Shown here piece by piece: positions 9,042 through 17,770 of a stretch of DNA of 64,000 nucleotides. The position numbers were made by a program, and so were the translations under genes. Below the pieces are notes generated by a model. The model did no database searches. It worked only from the letters and a program-made list of their open reading frames with translations, and was not told the DNA's origin. This stretch comes from JAWVZS01 sp964507825 (lineage in GTDB: Archaea > Thermoproteota > Nitrososphaeria > Nitrososphaerales > Nitrosopumilaceae), in assembly GCA_964507825.1 (NCBI GenBank), contig CAZDQM010000071.1:18869-82868 (forward strand), written 5' to 3'. Position 1 is the first letter of the stretch. Every line of letters begins with the position of its first letter.

Positions 9042-9335
9042 TTACAAAGTGTTGAGCCTTTGCGCCCGCCGCGTCTTGAGCAGGCTATACATGATCATTC
9101 CCACGTTTATGATGGAGACAGTCTCGATAAGGTCGACGCCGTACAAGAGCCAGTCCAGCGCCGGATGGAGTCTGCTCACCATGCCCATCTCCAGATACAG
9201 GTCAGCGTTCCAGATCATGTGCGGGATTTGAATGAACTGAATTACGGCAATTACAACAATGCTTCCGAGAATTTTATCCTCGTACCATTTCCAGAATTTG
9301 TTCCATGTGTTCATGTTTTGTATTGGGCCAAACAA
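9042..9335 (-). CDS. Small membrane protein, 97 aa
   Basis: Two hydrophobic segments are visible, about residues 24-44 (SIVVIAVIQFIQIPHMIW) and 63-86 (LLYGVDLIETVSIINVGMIMY), joined by a short acidic loop. N- and C-terminal ends are charged, and the C-terminus is basic (KTRRAQRLN). Not recognised as a named family. It is divergent from the pyrophosphatase gene with a 208-base shared upstream region. Confidence 0.6.
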   Translation of the reverse strand: MFGPIQNMNTWNKFWKWYEDKILGSIVVIAVIQFIQIPHMIWNADLYLEMGMVSRLHPALDWLLYGVDLIETVSIINVGMIMYSLLKTRRAQRLNTL

Positions 9336-9543
9336 TAGATAAACGGTGTGAAAATTAGAAGCGCCTAATTAGCCTGAACTAATTTGCGGATTTTATCAGA
9401 CATTTTTTGCCATGGAAAATTTTCCCCAGAGAATTATTCTTGGAATCAAGATTGCAATACAAATCCAAGTGAATGGTTAGGCACGATACGGACTCGGGCC
9501 GTGGAAAAAAAGAATAGACATATACCAATTCAACTACCCACAC

Positions 9544-10089
9544 ATGATCATGAGCAAGAACTTTTGGCACGATATAGAAACGGGTACGGATATGCCCGAG
9601 ATCATCAATGTGATCGTCGAGATTCCAAAGGGCTCCCAGAACAAGTATGAATACGACAAAAAGCACAACATGATAAAGCTCGACAGGGTATTGTTCTCGC
9701 CGTTTCATTATCCAGGCGACTATGGGATCATACCACAGACGCTGTCAGATGACGGGGATCCACTAGACGCACTAGTACTAGTCACTAACGCGACGTATCC
9801 CGGAATCCTGATCGAGGCAAGGCCCATCGGGATGCTTCGCATGAAGGACGACGGGGAGCTCGATTACAAGATAATTTGCGTCTCCACCAATGATCCAAGG
9901 TACCTGCATACCGCGGACATTTCAGATGTAGAGGATCATTACAGGTCAGAGATTGCGCACTTTTTCCAAGTATACAAGGATCTAGAGGGAAAGAAGGTTG
10001 AAATTCTCGGATGGGAGTCGGCAAGAGAGGCCAAGTCTGCAATCGTAGACTCTGTCAAAAACTACAAAGACACCCTGAAGAAATACTAG
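9544..10089 (+). CDS. ppa: Inorganic pyrophosphatase, soluble family I
   Basis: 181 residues. It hydrolyses pyrophosphate to phosphate with Mg2+, driving biosynthetic reactions forward. The family signature DDGDPLDALVL is present, preceded by NKYEYDKKHNMIKLDR and FHYPGDYGIIP, which hold metal and substrate ligands. Either the ATG at 9544 or that at 9550 could start; the residues after the second, SKNFWHDIETG, are typical. The M3 peptidase follows after 41 bases. A membrane H+-pyrophosphatase is encoded at 42.4 kb, so pyrophosphate is handled in two ways. Confidence 0.94.
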   Translation: MIMSKNFWHDIETGTDMPEIINVIVEIPKGSQNKYEYDKKHNMIKLDRVLFSPFHYPGDYGIIPQTLSDDGDPLDALVLVTNATYPGILIEARPIGMLRMKDDGELDYKIICVSTNDPRYLHTADISDVEDHYRSEIAHFFQVYKDLEGKKVEILGWESAREAKSAIVDSVKNYKDTLKKY

Positions 10090-10130
10090 CGTGCCGCCTC
10101 TGACCGCGTCCATATATGGATTGATTTTTA

Positions 10131-11918
10131 ATGGCAAAAAAGGCGCCTAAAACAGTGGCATCATATCAGACCCAGCGATGGGATCTAACAGAGTTGGTAA
10201 AGAGAACAACGCTTGAGTCCCAGATCAGAGAGGTACAAAGGCTTGCCAAATCGTTTGAAGGGTCAAAGTCAAGGCTTTCTCCAGATATATCACAGGGTAC
10301 GTTCATGAAGATAATCAGGGACAAGGAAAGACTCGCTGAAAAAATGAGCATACTCGGCGGGTTTGCATCACTCTCCTATGCTGCAGACACCCAGTCAGAC
10401 GAGGCGACATCGATCATGACTAGAATCAGCAAGCTAGGCTCAAACGTCTCCAACCGCGTGCTGTTTTTTGACCTATGGTGGAAGCAAAAGATGGATGAAA
10501 AGAACGCCAAGAGATTGATCAGTGTTGCCGGCGAGCTTGAGGGATACCTGAGGCGCAAGCGGCTAACTGCAAGATACTCCCTGTCAGAGCCAGAGGAAAA
10601 GATAATCAACACGCTAGATGTCACCGGTGCCTCTGCGCTAGTCAAGATATACGACAAGATAACAAACTCATTTGAGTATAACGTAAAAGTCAAAGGCAGG
10701 TCAAGAATAGTTACAAGGGAGCAGCTTACCAACCTTGTCAAAAGCTCAAATGCAGGCACGAGAGAGGCCGCTTACAGGTCCCTGCTGACCAAATTCAACG
10801 ACAACAAAGGCGTTCTCGGAGAAATTTATCAGAATATAACGCTAAACTGGAGGGATGAGGGGATCGAGATTCGGGGATACCACTCGCCCATATCAATGAG
10901 GAATATAGGAAACGATATAGACGACAGGACCATCACCTCGCTACTAGACACATGCAAGAAGAACGGTAGGATATTCCAGAAATTTTTTGTTCAAAAGGCA
11001 AAAATGGCCGGGCTGAAAAAACTCCGCCGATATGACCTGTATGCGCCTGCCGCGGCAAAGACCAGAGAGAAAAACTATTCTTACGATAGGGCGGCAGACC
11101 TCGTCCTAGAATCACTAAACAGGTTTAGTCCAAAAATACATGATTGGGCAAAGAACGTCTTTGTGAAACACCACATTGACTCGTCAATTCGGGCCGGAAA
11201 GAGGGATGGCGCGTTTTGTAGCACGCTGTCGCCCAAAATCACCCCGTTCGTGCTTGTAAACTATACCGGAAAGGCAAGAGATGTCTTTACCCTAGCCCAT
11301 GAACTAGGTCATGCGGTGCACAGCCAAGCGGCCGGTGACCGCTCCATCCTAGTCCAAGACGCACCGCTCCCACTAGCAGAAACAGCGTCAACGTTTGCAG
11401 AACTGCTACTCTATGACAGCATGTCAGAAATGATTACAGAGGATGAGAAAAGGATCGTTCTTGCAGAAAAGATCGACGATCTGTACGCCACGATCATGAG
11501 GCAGTCGTTTTTCACGTTGTTTGAGATCGAGGCCCACAAGCAGGTTGCACGCACCACGACCGTAGAAGAGCTGTCAAAGACGTACCTGTCCAACCTCGAG
11601 ATGCAGTTTGGAAAGTCAGTTTCCGTATCAGAAGACTTTGCAATAGAATGGAGTTGCATACCGCACTTTTACCACACGCCATTTTACTGCTATGCATACT
11701 CGTTTGGAAACCTCTTGGCCATCTCACTGTTTCAAAGATACAAAAAAGAGGGGAATGATTTTGTTCCGTCGTATATCGAGATTCTGGCAGCCGGCGGTTC
11801 CATAAAGCCAGAGGTATTGCTTGCAGAGTACGGATTCGACATCGGATCCCCAAGATTCTGGCAAGACGGATTCGATCACATACGCTCAAAGATAACAGAA
11901 TTATCAAGGCTAGCTTGA
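10131..11918 (+). CDS. pepF: M3 family oligoendopeptidase (PepF type)
   Basis: 595-residue cytoplasmic zinc metallopeptidase that trims short peptides. The catalytic HEXXH is H390-E-L-G-H394 in FTLAHELGHAVHSQA, and the third ligand region PLAETASTFAE follows about 25 residues later, as in the family. The length matches bacterial and archaeal PepF. No signal peptide. It is 41 bases after ppa on the same strand and may share its transcript. Confidence 0.93.
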   Translation: MAKKAPKTVASYQTQRWDLTELVKRTTLESQIREVQRLAKSFEGSKSRLSPDISQGTFMKIIRDKERLAEKMSILGGFASLSYAADTQSDEATSIMTRISKLGSNVSNRVLFFDLWWKQKMDEKNAKRLISVAGELEGYLRRKRLTARYSLSEPEEKIINTLDVTGASALVKIYDKITNSFEYNVKVKGRSRIVTREQLTNLVKSSNAGTREAAYRSLLTKFNDNKGVLGEIYQNITLNWRDEGIEIRGYHSPISMRNIGNDIDDRTITSLLDTCKKNGRIFQKFFVQKAKMAGLKKLRRYDLYAPAAAKTREKNYSYDRAADLVLESLNRFSPKIHDWAKNVFVKHHIDSSIRAGKRDGAFCSTLSPKITPFVLVNYTGKARDVFTLAHELGHAVHSQAAGDRSILVQDAPLPLAETASTFAELLLYDSMSEMITEDEKRIVLAEKIDDLYATIMRQSFFTLFEIEAHKQVARTTTVEELSKTYLSNLEMQFGKSVSVSEDFAIEWSCIPHFYHTPFYCYAYSFGNLLAISLFQRYKKEGNDFVPSYIEILAAGGSIKPEVLLAEYGFDIGSPRFWQDGFDHIRSKITELSRLA

Positions 11919-12019
11919 GTCCTGCAAATCAAACCCTTCACGATAGTATATCCCCAATCCGTACGAGTTTTGTCCAATTTGGACTAAACCTTAAATGAAA
12001 AGTTTCGATTTGGCCTGCA

Positions 12020-12757
12020 ATGAACACAAGGCAGAAGACTGGAATTCTTGCATTATCTGCAATAGCGGCAATTATCACCGTTGCAGGAGCAGTAGGAATT
12101 CAAGAAACCAGCGCAGCAAAGACGATAACCTTTGAGGTTACGGTTACAAACCTCACTCCAGGGCAGCCAATTACTCCACCCCTGCTAGTAACACATGCTA
12201 GGGATGCGGGATTCTTCACGGTCGGAGATGAGGCCAGTGAACATCTGCAGCAGCTTGTAGAAAACGGCAATGCCGAACCGTTGGTCCAAGGTATAACGGG
12301 CATGGACCATATCTTTGACATTGTTCAAGGCTCCGCGCCGCTTGTGCCTGCAAATGATCCCGGAGACACCGGCCTTGCACACTCTGAAACATTTACTATA
12401 ACGGCAAGCGGCAGTCACAGGTACCTTTCATTTGCAAGCATGCTAGTCTGTACGAACGACGGCTTTGCCGGAATCGACGGCGTCAAGCTTCCCTACTATC
12501 ACGAAAAGACAGTATATGCACTGGCATACGATGCAAGAACAGAGATGAATACAGAGAATTTTGCCGACCTAGTACCACCATGCCAGGATGCAATAGGAAT
12601 ATTATCAGATGACGCCGGAACCGGGGCAAGCAACCCCGCAATTGCAGAAGACGGCATAATCATTCCACATCCCGGCATCATGGGAACAGACGATCTGACA
12701 TCACTCCATGCGTGGGGTAATCCAGTAGTCAAAATAGATCTAGTACGCACAGGGTAA
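12020..12757 (+). CDS. Secreted spondin-domain protein
   Basis: 245 residues starting with a signal peptide (hydrophobic ILALSAIAAIITVAGAVG, then an Ala-rich cleavage region). The body follows the spondin N-domain pattern: FEVTVTNLTPGQPITPPLLVTH, FTVGDEAS, FTITASGSHRYLSFASMLV and a C-terminal DLTSLHAWGNPVVKIDLVR. Such proteins are predicted to be extracellular and are common in this lineage; the ligand is unknown. It has its own upstream region (ACCTTAAATG, about 20 bases before the start). Confidence 0.85.
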   Translation: MNTRQKTGILALSAIAAIITVAGAVGIQETSAAKTITFEVTVTNLTPGQPITPPLLVTHARDAGFFTVGDEASEHLQQLVENGNAEPLVQGITGMDHIFDIVQGSAPLVPANDPGDTGLAHSETFTITASGSHRYLSFASMLVCTNDGFAGIDGVKLPYYHEKTVYALAYDARTEMNTENFADLVPPCQDAIGILSDDAGTGASNPAIAEDGIIIPHPGIMGTDDLTSLHAWGNPVVKIDLVRTG

Positions 12758-12858
12758 TGCCCCCACCCCCTATTTTTTAACCAGAATCGTGCCCGAATTA
12801 ACCAGAATGCCGGCACGCATCAAGCTACATTACAAAGTGGCTACATGTACGATACACG

Positions 12859-13482
12859 TTACTTGCGCAGGCGCCGCCATACAACAAGCCCTGCCGCCCC
12901 GGCCGCTACGATAACGAGTGCCGCGATTAGCTCCATCCCGATGCATCCTCCCAGTTCAATCTCAGACTCGCCGCATGTGCGCGTACTGACTAAATCCCCG
13001 CCATCTCCCATTCCGGCACCGCCATCCTCAAAATCAACAGAGGAGGTTTGCAACAGTGACAGAATTTTAATTTGTGATTCGGAGAGCTCAGAGGTCTCTA
13101 GGTTTCCATTGCACAAGCTAGTGTGCAGTCTCCCCTCATCATATATTGCAAACACGACGTACTCAATTCCACCTTCAAAGCCATATCCGCATGCAGAACC
13201 GGCGCTTGGCGTGGCGATCAATGTCGGCACGATTTCATCTAGCGGCTCCCCCTTGACAAAGACCACGTCTGTAAAGCTCCAGTAATGTGTCATGTCGTCT
13301 CCTTCAAAAGAATCCGACGTTCCAACAAGAATCGCATCCGCGTACTCGGCGTGCTGCATGAATGTTGCCTGTACGCAGCTGCATGCAAACGATTCCGGAA
13401 CATCTGCCACTCCAAGAAACATTATTGCCGCACTTACAATAAAGAAGGATTTCAATGATATCAACAGCAAAATTACAAACAA
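12859..13482 (-). CDS. Membrane-anchored NTR/TIMP-like domain protein
   Basis: About 207 residues from a TTG at 13482. The open frame runs further upstream, but that part contains a repeat-element copy and reads unlike protein. The N-terminus is a signal peptide (FVILLLISLKSFFIVSAA) ending before SFACSCVQATF. The Cys-x-Cys at the mature N-terminus, the ADAILVGT strand and the CGYGFEGGIEYVVFA segment resemble netrin-like/TIMP folds. A C-terminal helix (LIAALVIVAAGAAGLVVW) followed by RRLRK anchors it, with the body outside. The start is uncertain; the function is not known. Confidence 0.7.
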   Translation of the reverse strand: MFVILLLISLKSFFIVSAAIMFLGVADVPESFACSCVQATFMQHAEYADAILVGTSDSFEGDDMTHYWSFTDVVFVKGEPLDEIVPTLIATPSAGSACGYGFEGGIEYVVFAIYDEGRLHTSLCNGNLETSELSESQIKILSLLQTSSVDFEDGGAGMGDGGDLVSTRTCGESEIELGGCIGMELIAALVIVAAGAAGLVVWRRLRK

Positions 13483-13499
13483 TGATGAATTTAAGTGGG

Positions 13500-13526
13500 G
13501 CCAGCAACCACGCACTGGTTGCTGGC
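13500..13526. promoter_or_regulatory. Perfect 10-bp inverted repeat upstream of the NTR-like gene
   Basis: GCCAGCAACC (13500-13509) and GGTTGCTGGC (13517-13526) are separated by 7 bases. It lies 17 bases beyond the proposed TTG start of the leftward NTR-like gene, so it could be an operator or leader hairpin for that gene. The role is inference. Confidence 0.5.
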
Positions 13527-13601
13527 TGTTCCCCGAGCGGTTTGAATTCGATGTCGAGTCGTACGCATGCTTTTGTCTATAAATACGAATCGTTGCAAGG
13601 A

Positions 13602-13646
13602 TAGTACACACTCGGGCATGAATCCCGGATCTACATGTGTGTACCA
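13602..13646 (-). repeat. GTAC-ended palindromic element, half copy E
   Basis: Bounded by GTACACAC and GTGTGTAC. Its reverse complement matches the first ~45 bases of the larger family (GTACACAC then CGGGATTCATGCCCGA), lacking the GTCAGGT...ACCTGAC half. It sits between the NTR-like gene and the small zinc-ribbon gene. Confidence 0.6.
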
Positions 13647-13774
13647 TGGACATATCCCGCACCCATACCCCAAACTCCAACAAGATACCGCATACAGCCA
13701 AGTCCGTTGCCTAGATCAATGTATGCATAATGAAAAGCCTGATCGGCGAAATATCATGTTGAATTTCCGCGATA

Positions 13775-13906
13775 TTAGGGCAGAGACTCGTCTAAATCAC
13801 AGCAGAACTTGTGAACCCAGTTCCCCTTGGAATTCTTTAATATCTCCTTTCCTGCCTTGATCGGCTCGCCGCACTCACTACACTTGCCTGCAAACCGAGC
13901 CTTCAA
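13775..13906 (-). CDS. Small zinc-ribbon protein, 43 aa
   Basis: Reads MKARFAGKCSECGEPI from a TTG at 13906 to TAA at 13775. It has C9-x2-C12 and, near the C-terminus, H32-K-F-C35-C36, enough for one zinc site. The KARFxGKC...GxxIxKNxxGxWVHxxC layout resembles very small zinc proteins encoded in this lineage, but the name is not known. It is divergent from the micro zinc protein at 13979. An in-frame ATG is absent; the ATG near 13919 is in another frame. Confidence 0.65.
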   Translation of the reverse strand: MKARFAGKCSECGEPIKAGKEILKNSKGNWVHKFCCDLDESLP

Positions 13907-13978
13907 ATTGATCGCACCATTAGCTAATCAAAGTTAACTCTTAGCAAATTAATGTATCTAGGTTTTAGGGGGAATATC

Positions 13979-14107
13979 ATGATTGGATTATGTCACGAAT
14001 GTCTTGCCAGCGGGGTCTCCGTGGTCCTAAACGAGAAGACCAGCACATCCATCTGCACCGATTGCCACAACAAATCAAAAAAAACAACCCCCAATAATCA
14101 GGACTGA
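13979..14107 (+). CDS. Micro zinc-finger protein, 42 aa, coupled to the helicase
   Basis: Starts at ATG 13979 and ends TGA 14105-14107. It contains C5-x2-C8 and C26-x2-C29 (LCHECL and ICTDCH), a classic four-cysteine knuckle, with a Lys/Asn-rich tail. The stop overlaps the helicase start in a TGATG arrangement, so translation of the two is almost certainly coupled. An AT-rich stretch (TTAGCAAATTAATG) lies upstream as a possible promoter. A role as helicase partner or regulator is an inference from coupling only. Confidence 0.7.
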   Translation: MIGLCHECLASGVSVVLNEKTSTSICTDCHNKSKKTTPNNQD

Positions 14108-15831
14108 TGAGATTTAATGAAACGGACAGGTGTGCAATCTTGAAGGATATCATATCAGAGTTTCCTGCAAATTTTTCCCCAAGGGAGATTCAAAAGGACA
14201 TTCTAAGAAACGTTGATGAGAAGATAAAGTCCGGGTACAAGAAGATAATCCTGTCCGCGCCGACGGGTGTTGGCAAGTCCCTGATTGCAGGAGCCGTTGC
14301 AAAACATTGCGGGGATTCATTCATAGTTACTGCGACAAAGCACCTGCAGGATCAATATATCAGGGACATGGATTTTCTCAAATCAGTCAAGGGCAAGTCA
14401 AACTTTCCCTGCAGGAAGCTTATGAAAAACCAGTCAGTGCGGAGCCTAGCGCGTGCGACAAGGCAGGGCCTCACATGCGAAAAGGGACGATGCATTGAAA
14501 TCATATCAAAGGACGGTAAAACCGAAGAGGAGACATGCCAGTTCAAGCCAAAGATCAAGCATGTTGAAAATGGAAAATACGATCTAGATGCGTGCGACTA
14601 TTACCTGCAAAAATACATGGCACTTGTTGCGCCGCATTCCCTGTGGAACTATCATGCGTACTTTCAGATAATAAAGTACAACAAGAAAATGTTTGAAGAA
14701 TACCTAGACAGGAAGATAGCGGTTTTTGACGAGGCCCACAAGATAGAGGATCAGATAGTGAATTTCATTGGACTAGACATCTACAAGGGAACAGTCGATG
14801 ACTGTGGAATAGATCTGCAGGCATACAACCTAGAAGACATTGACTCTGTCATATCGCTTGCCGAAAGCATCGCAATATCGTATGCAAGGCGCCTCAAGGA
14901 GTTAGAGTCCGGCTCCGGGAGTCAGGACATCGATGCAGGTACGATGACAAGAGTAAGATCAAGATACGAAAAAATAAGCCGTGCCAAAAAGGACATGCTA
15001 GATGACAAGGAAAACTTTGTCATAGGCAGGCCGGTAACCGACTACGACGGGGTGTTCAAATCAGTCTCGGTAAAACCAATCGACATTTCAAAGCATTGCA
15101 AAGAGTTTTTCCAGACCGATCTGCAGATGTACATGTCCGCCACGATCGACAGGGACAGCTTTTGTGAAAACATGGGAATGGATCCCGAAGAGGTCGCAAT
15201 GATCGACACGCCAAAATCACCGTTTCCCGTGGAAAACAGGAGTGTCGACTTTTTAAACGTCCGCAGTCTGAACAGCAGGTCAACGCAGGACGACAAGCTA
15301 GCAGTGATTAAAAGGATTGACGATATTATGACGCGGCATTCCGAACACAGGGGCCTCATCCTCACGTCGTCGATTTCCTGGTGCCATGAGATCAGGAACC
15401 ACCTTACGAGTGAAAACCAGAGGCGAATCAGGATCTGCCACAGCAAGAACAATAACGGAAGGACGCAAGACGAGATTATAGACGAGCATGCAGGGGTGCC
15501 AAACAGCGTGTTGCTGTCCTCCTCACTGTGGGAGGGTGTTGACCTAAAAGATGATCTGTCAAGGTTCCAAATTATTGCAAAGGTTCCATACCCCAACTTG
15601 GCCGAAAAAAGGATCAGTGAAAAAATGCGCATGTTCCCGCTTTGGTATGATGCCCAGACCATGACGAAGCTGCTACAGGGATTCGGGCGCTCCATACGAA
15701 ATGACGGTGACTGGGCAAGGACATACGTCTTGGACTCTGCAGTGAACCACGTCCTAAGCCGGGCAAGGGACAGGATTCCAATGGCATATTATGACATACT
15801 AGGAATACGCAAGAGTCAGTGTACGGTATAG
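14107..15831 (+). CDS. Superfamily 2 DNA helicase, XPD/DinG (Rad3) type
   Basis: 574 residues. Walker A is APTGVGKS at 51-58, DEAH is D208-H211, and the C-terminal helicase half has SSSLWEGVDLKDD and the arginine-finger motif LLQGFGRSIRNDGDWA. Between motif I and DEAH there are Cys at 102, 124, 129, 144 and 163, consistent with the 4Fe-4S domain of XPD-like 5'-3' helicases. It is shorter than canonical XPD, closer to compact DinG-like forms. It would act in repair or R-loop and replication transactions. Coupled to the upstream 42-aa zinc protein. Confidence 0.9.
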   Translation: MRFNETDRCAILKDIISEFPANFSPREIQKDILRNVDEKIKSGYKKIILSAPTGVGKSLIAGAVAKHCGDSFIVTATKHLQDQYIRDMDFLKSVKGKSNFPCRKLMKNQSVRSLARATRQGLTCEKGRCIEIISKDGKTEEETCQFKPKIKHVENGKYDLDACDYYLQKYMALVAPHSLWNYHAYFQIIKYNKKMFEEYLDRKIAVFDEAHKIEDQIVNFIGLDIYKGTVDDCGIDLQAYNLEDIDSVISLAESIAISYARRLKELESGSGSQDIDAGTMTRVRSRYEKISRAKKDMLDDKENFVIGRPVTDYDGVFKSVSVKPIDISKHCKEFFQTDLQMYMSATIDRDSFCENMGMDPEEVAMIDTPKSPFPVENRSVDFLNVRSLNSRSTQDDKLAVIKRIDDIMTRHSEHRGLILTSSISWCHEIRNHLTSENQRRIRICHSKNNNGRTQDEIIDEHAGVPNSVLLSSSLWEGVDLKDDLSRFQIIAKVPYPNLAEKRISEKMRMFPLWYDAQTMTKLLQGFGRSIRNDGDWARTYVLDSAVNHVLSRARDRIPMAYYDILGIRKSQCTV

Positions 15832-15926
15832 GCACCGGCATCTCCGAGTCACTAACTTGTTCGTATCCATTGATCACGTATTTGCCTGCGCAACCTTAAT
15901 AATTTCAAGGTGGATTTTTTCAGTAA

Positions 15927-17084
15927 ATGTACAGGGTTTTGGCTGTCCTAGTAATCATTTTATCTGCAGGAATGATGCACGATGCATATTCACAAGAGGT
16001 GCAACTAGCAACGTTTCGAGAGACGGCCCAGATCCTAGTCGACAGGACTCTGAGCGGCAACATAACCGCATCAATTACGTTGCAAAGCACAAGTAACCAG
16101 GAGATCAAGATACCAAGCGAGCTTGACCAGAAGATTAGGGATGATAAAAGAATCATCTCGGTGATCCTGACCAGCCAGGAGGGTTGCGGGGTGCCCGGGG
16201 TCGTTGATCAAAGCTGCATCCTAGTAAATATAATAAGATCACCGGAGGACTCTAACATAATAAAGATCCAAGAGTCCGCCAAGAAGAGCGGGGATGATAT
16301 CATAGACGAGCTAAACGAGCTGTTTGACACAAAGGCGTCATACCACTCTAGCTTTGTACACCACAAAGATGACATCAATGTGATGCTTGGAACATCGGGC
16401 GCAGTATCCGGAAGGGACATCGTCTCGGCGACATATACAATGCCAAAGGAGGATACGCAGTCAATGTATCAAAAAATTACCGCACTGACGCTTGACAGGA
16501 GCATCAGGGACTCTGGCGGGTTTTACAATACGGCACTATCCCTAGCGTCGCACGAAAATTCGCACATGACTCTGTCCATTCTGCCCATGCAGACGACATC
16601 GCTGTTCCAAATAAGCGTCTCATCAGATTATCCAGGAGCCGTAGATACGAACCGTTTAGACCCGTTATACTATCTGCAATCAGACATGCTGGAAAGATCA
16701 AGCTACTTTGCCGGCGGGTTTTACCCGCTTAATTCAATACTGCAAATAGTCTTGCTGTCGCCAGAAGAGATTATAATTCACGATGTCAATTCCAATATCA
16801 TTCCAACCAGAATAGTCGACGGTGATATAATCCCAACCGAGTTTGACCAAAACGGGTGGATCTTTGACCAAAGGCAGAGCACCAAGATCGAGGGAAAGTA
16901 CATCTTTGGAACAAATGCGGCCGCAGATAGAGATGAACTAAAGCTAACATATGGATCTCCAGAACAGGAGATCAATTACGAAGAGTCGTTTAAGATAGAC
17001 GAATCGATCGCCATAATAGCAATCATAACAGTCTTTGCAGTAGCAGCTGCCGGGTTTTACCTCAAGGGATACAAGAGATCTTAG
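15927..17084 (+). CDS. Exported protein with C-terminal membrane anchor, 385 aa
   Basis: An N-terminal signal peptide (VLAVLVIILSAGMMHDAYS) is followed by a ~330-residue polar ectodomain rich in Ile and Ser. A C-terminal helix (IAIIAIITVFAVAAAGFYL) ends in KGYKRS, placing the body outside the cell. No enzymatic motif is recognised. A TATA-like CTTAATAATTTC lies about 30 bases before the ATG. It ends 4 bases into the convergent arginine decarboxylase gene. Probably a lineage-specific surface protein. Confidence 0.7.
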   Translation: MYRVLAVLVIILSAGMMHDAYSQEVQLATFRETAQILVDRTLSGNITASITLQSTSNQEIKIPSELDQKIRDDKRIISVILTSQEGCGVPGVVDQSCILVNIIRSPEDSNIIKIQESAKKSGDDIIDELNELFDTKASYHSSFVHHKDDINVMLGTSGAVSGRDIVSATYTMPKEDTQSMYQKITALTLDRSIRDSGGFYNTALSLASHENSHMTLSILPMQTTSLFQISVSSDYPGAVDTNRLDPLYYLQSDMLERSSYFAGGFYPLNSILQIVLLSPEEIIIHDVNSNIIPTRIVDGDIIPTEFDQNGWIFDQRQSTKIEGKYIFGTNAAADRDELKLTYGSPEQEINYEESFKIDESIAIIAIITVFAVAAAGFYLKGYKRS

Positions 17085-17632
17085 AGTAGCAATACGGCGG
17101 CGGCGAAGACAGTAGTCCATTTTCCATCCTTGTCGCCCTTTGCAGTCTGTGTTATGTTCTGAGTCCTGTAAATCTGTCCTGAAACGTTCCACTGCTGGCG
17201 CCTTTCATCCCAGTTCTTATCCACGTCAAACGGAATCCCAAGCGAGGATGCAAGCATCTGCGCCGCGATATCTTCAGCATAATCGCCTGCCTGCTTTTCA
17301 TTTTTGCCAAACGAGTCATATTCAGAAAGGTACCCATACCGGTTTGGATCAGTGGGCCGTGCGATCCCCACGGATGCGCCGCACAGCCTGTGCGGCTCGT
17401 TTGTCTGGTTGCGCGAATATATGGTAAATAGAATCTGGCCGTGCCTGATCTCCCTTAGTCCCTGAGCCTTTGAGACTAGCTTTGCATTTGGCGGAAAGAT
17501 GCTTGAAATCAGCACAAGGTTGGTCCCCGCGATTCCGGCATCGCGCAACGCATACTCAAAGCTGGTCAGTCGGTCCTCATGTACGCCCTTCCCGCGAGTC
17601 AAGAATAATTTTTTTGCTACCAAATCCAGCAA
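17081..17632 (-). CDS. pdaD: Pyruvoyl-dependent arginine decarboxylase
   Basis: 183 residues. It decarboxylates arginine to agmatine, the entry to polyamine synthesis in archaea. The proenzyme self-cleaves between S43 and S44 in LISSIFPP to make the pyruvoyl group; the downstream EIRHGQILFTIYSR and GASVGIARP segments are also typical. TATTTATA on the plus strand (TATAAATA on the coding strand, 17658-17665) lies 26 bases before the TTG at 17632, consistent with a leaderless start there. A TTG three codons later (MVAKKLF) is an alternative that fits homologue N-termini. Confidence 0.92.
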   Translation of the reverse strand: MLDLVAKKLFLTRGKGVHEDRLTSFEYALRDAGIAGTNLVLISSIFPPNAKLVSKAQGLREIRHGQILFTIYSRNQTNEPHRLCGASVGIARPTDPNRYGYLSEYDSFGKNEKQAGDYAEDIAAQMLASSLGIPFDVDKNWDERRQQWNVSGQIYRTQNITQTAKGDKDGKWTTVFAAAVLLL

Positions 17633-17657
17633 GGTCGAATTTTCAGCAATAATCTAA

Positions 17658-17665
17658 TTATTTAT
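17658..17665 (-). promoter_or_regulatory. TATA box for pdaD
   Basis: TATAAATA on the minus strand, 26 bases before the TTG start, is the expected archaeal TBP site spacing for a leaderless transcript. Confidence 0.6.
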
Positions 17666-17770
17666 ACCTTTGAAAAATATTTTGACAGATTATCGTCCGG
17701 TGCGGCCTAACCGTTACTAGCAGGGTACACACCATCTTGCCAAGTCGTGCACAAAATCCGGCGCAGATTT

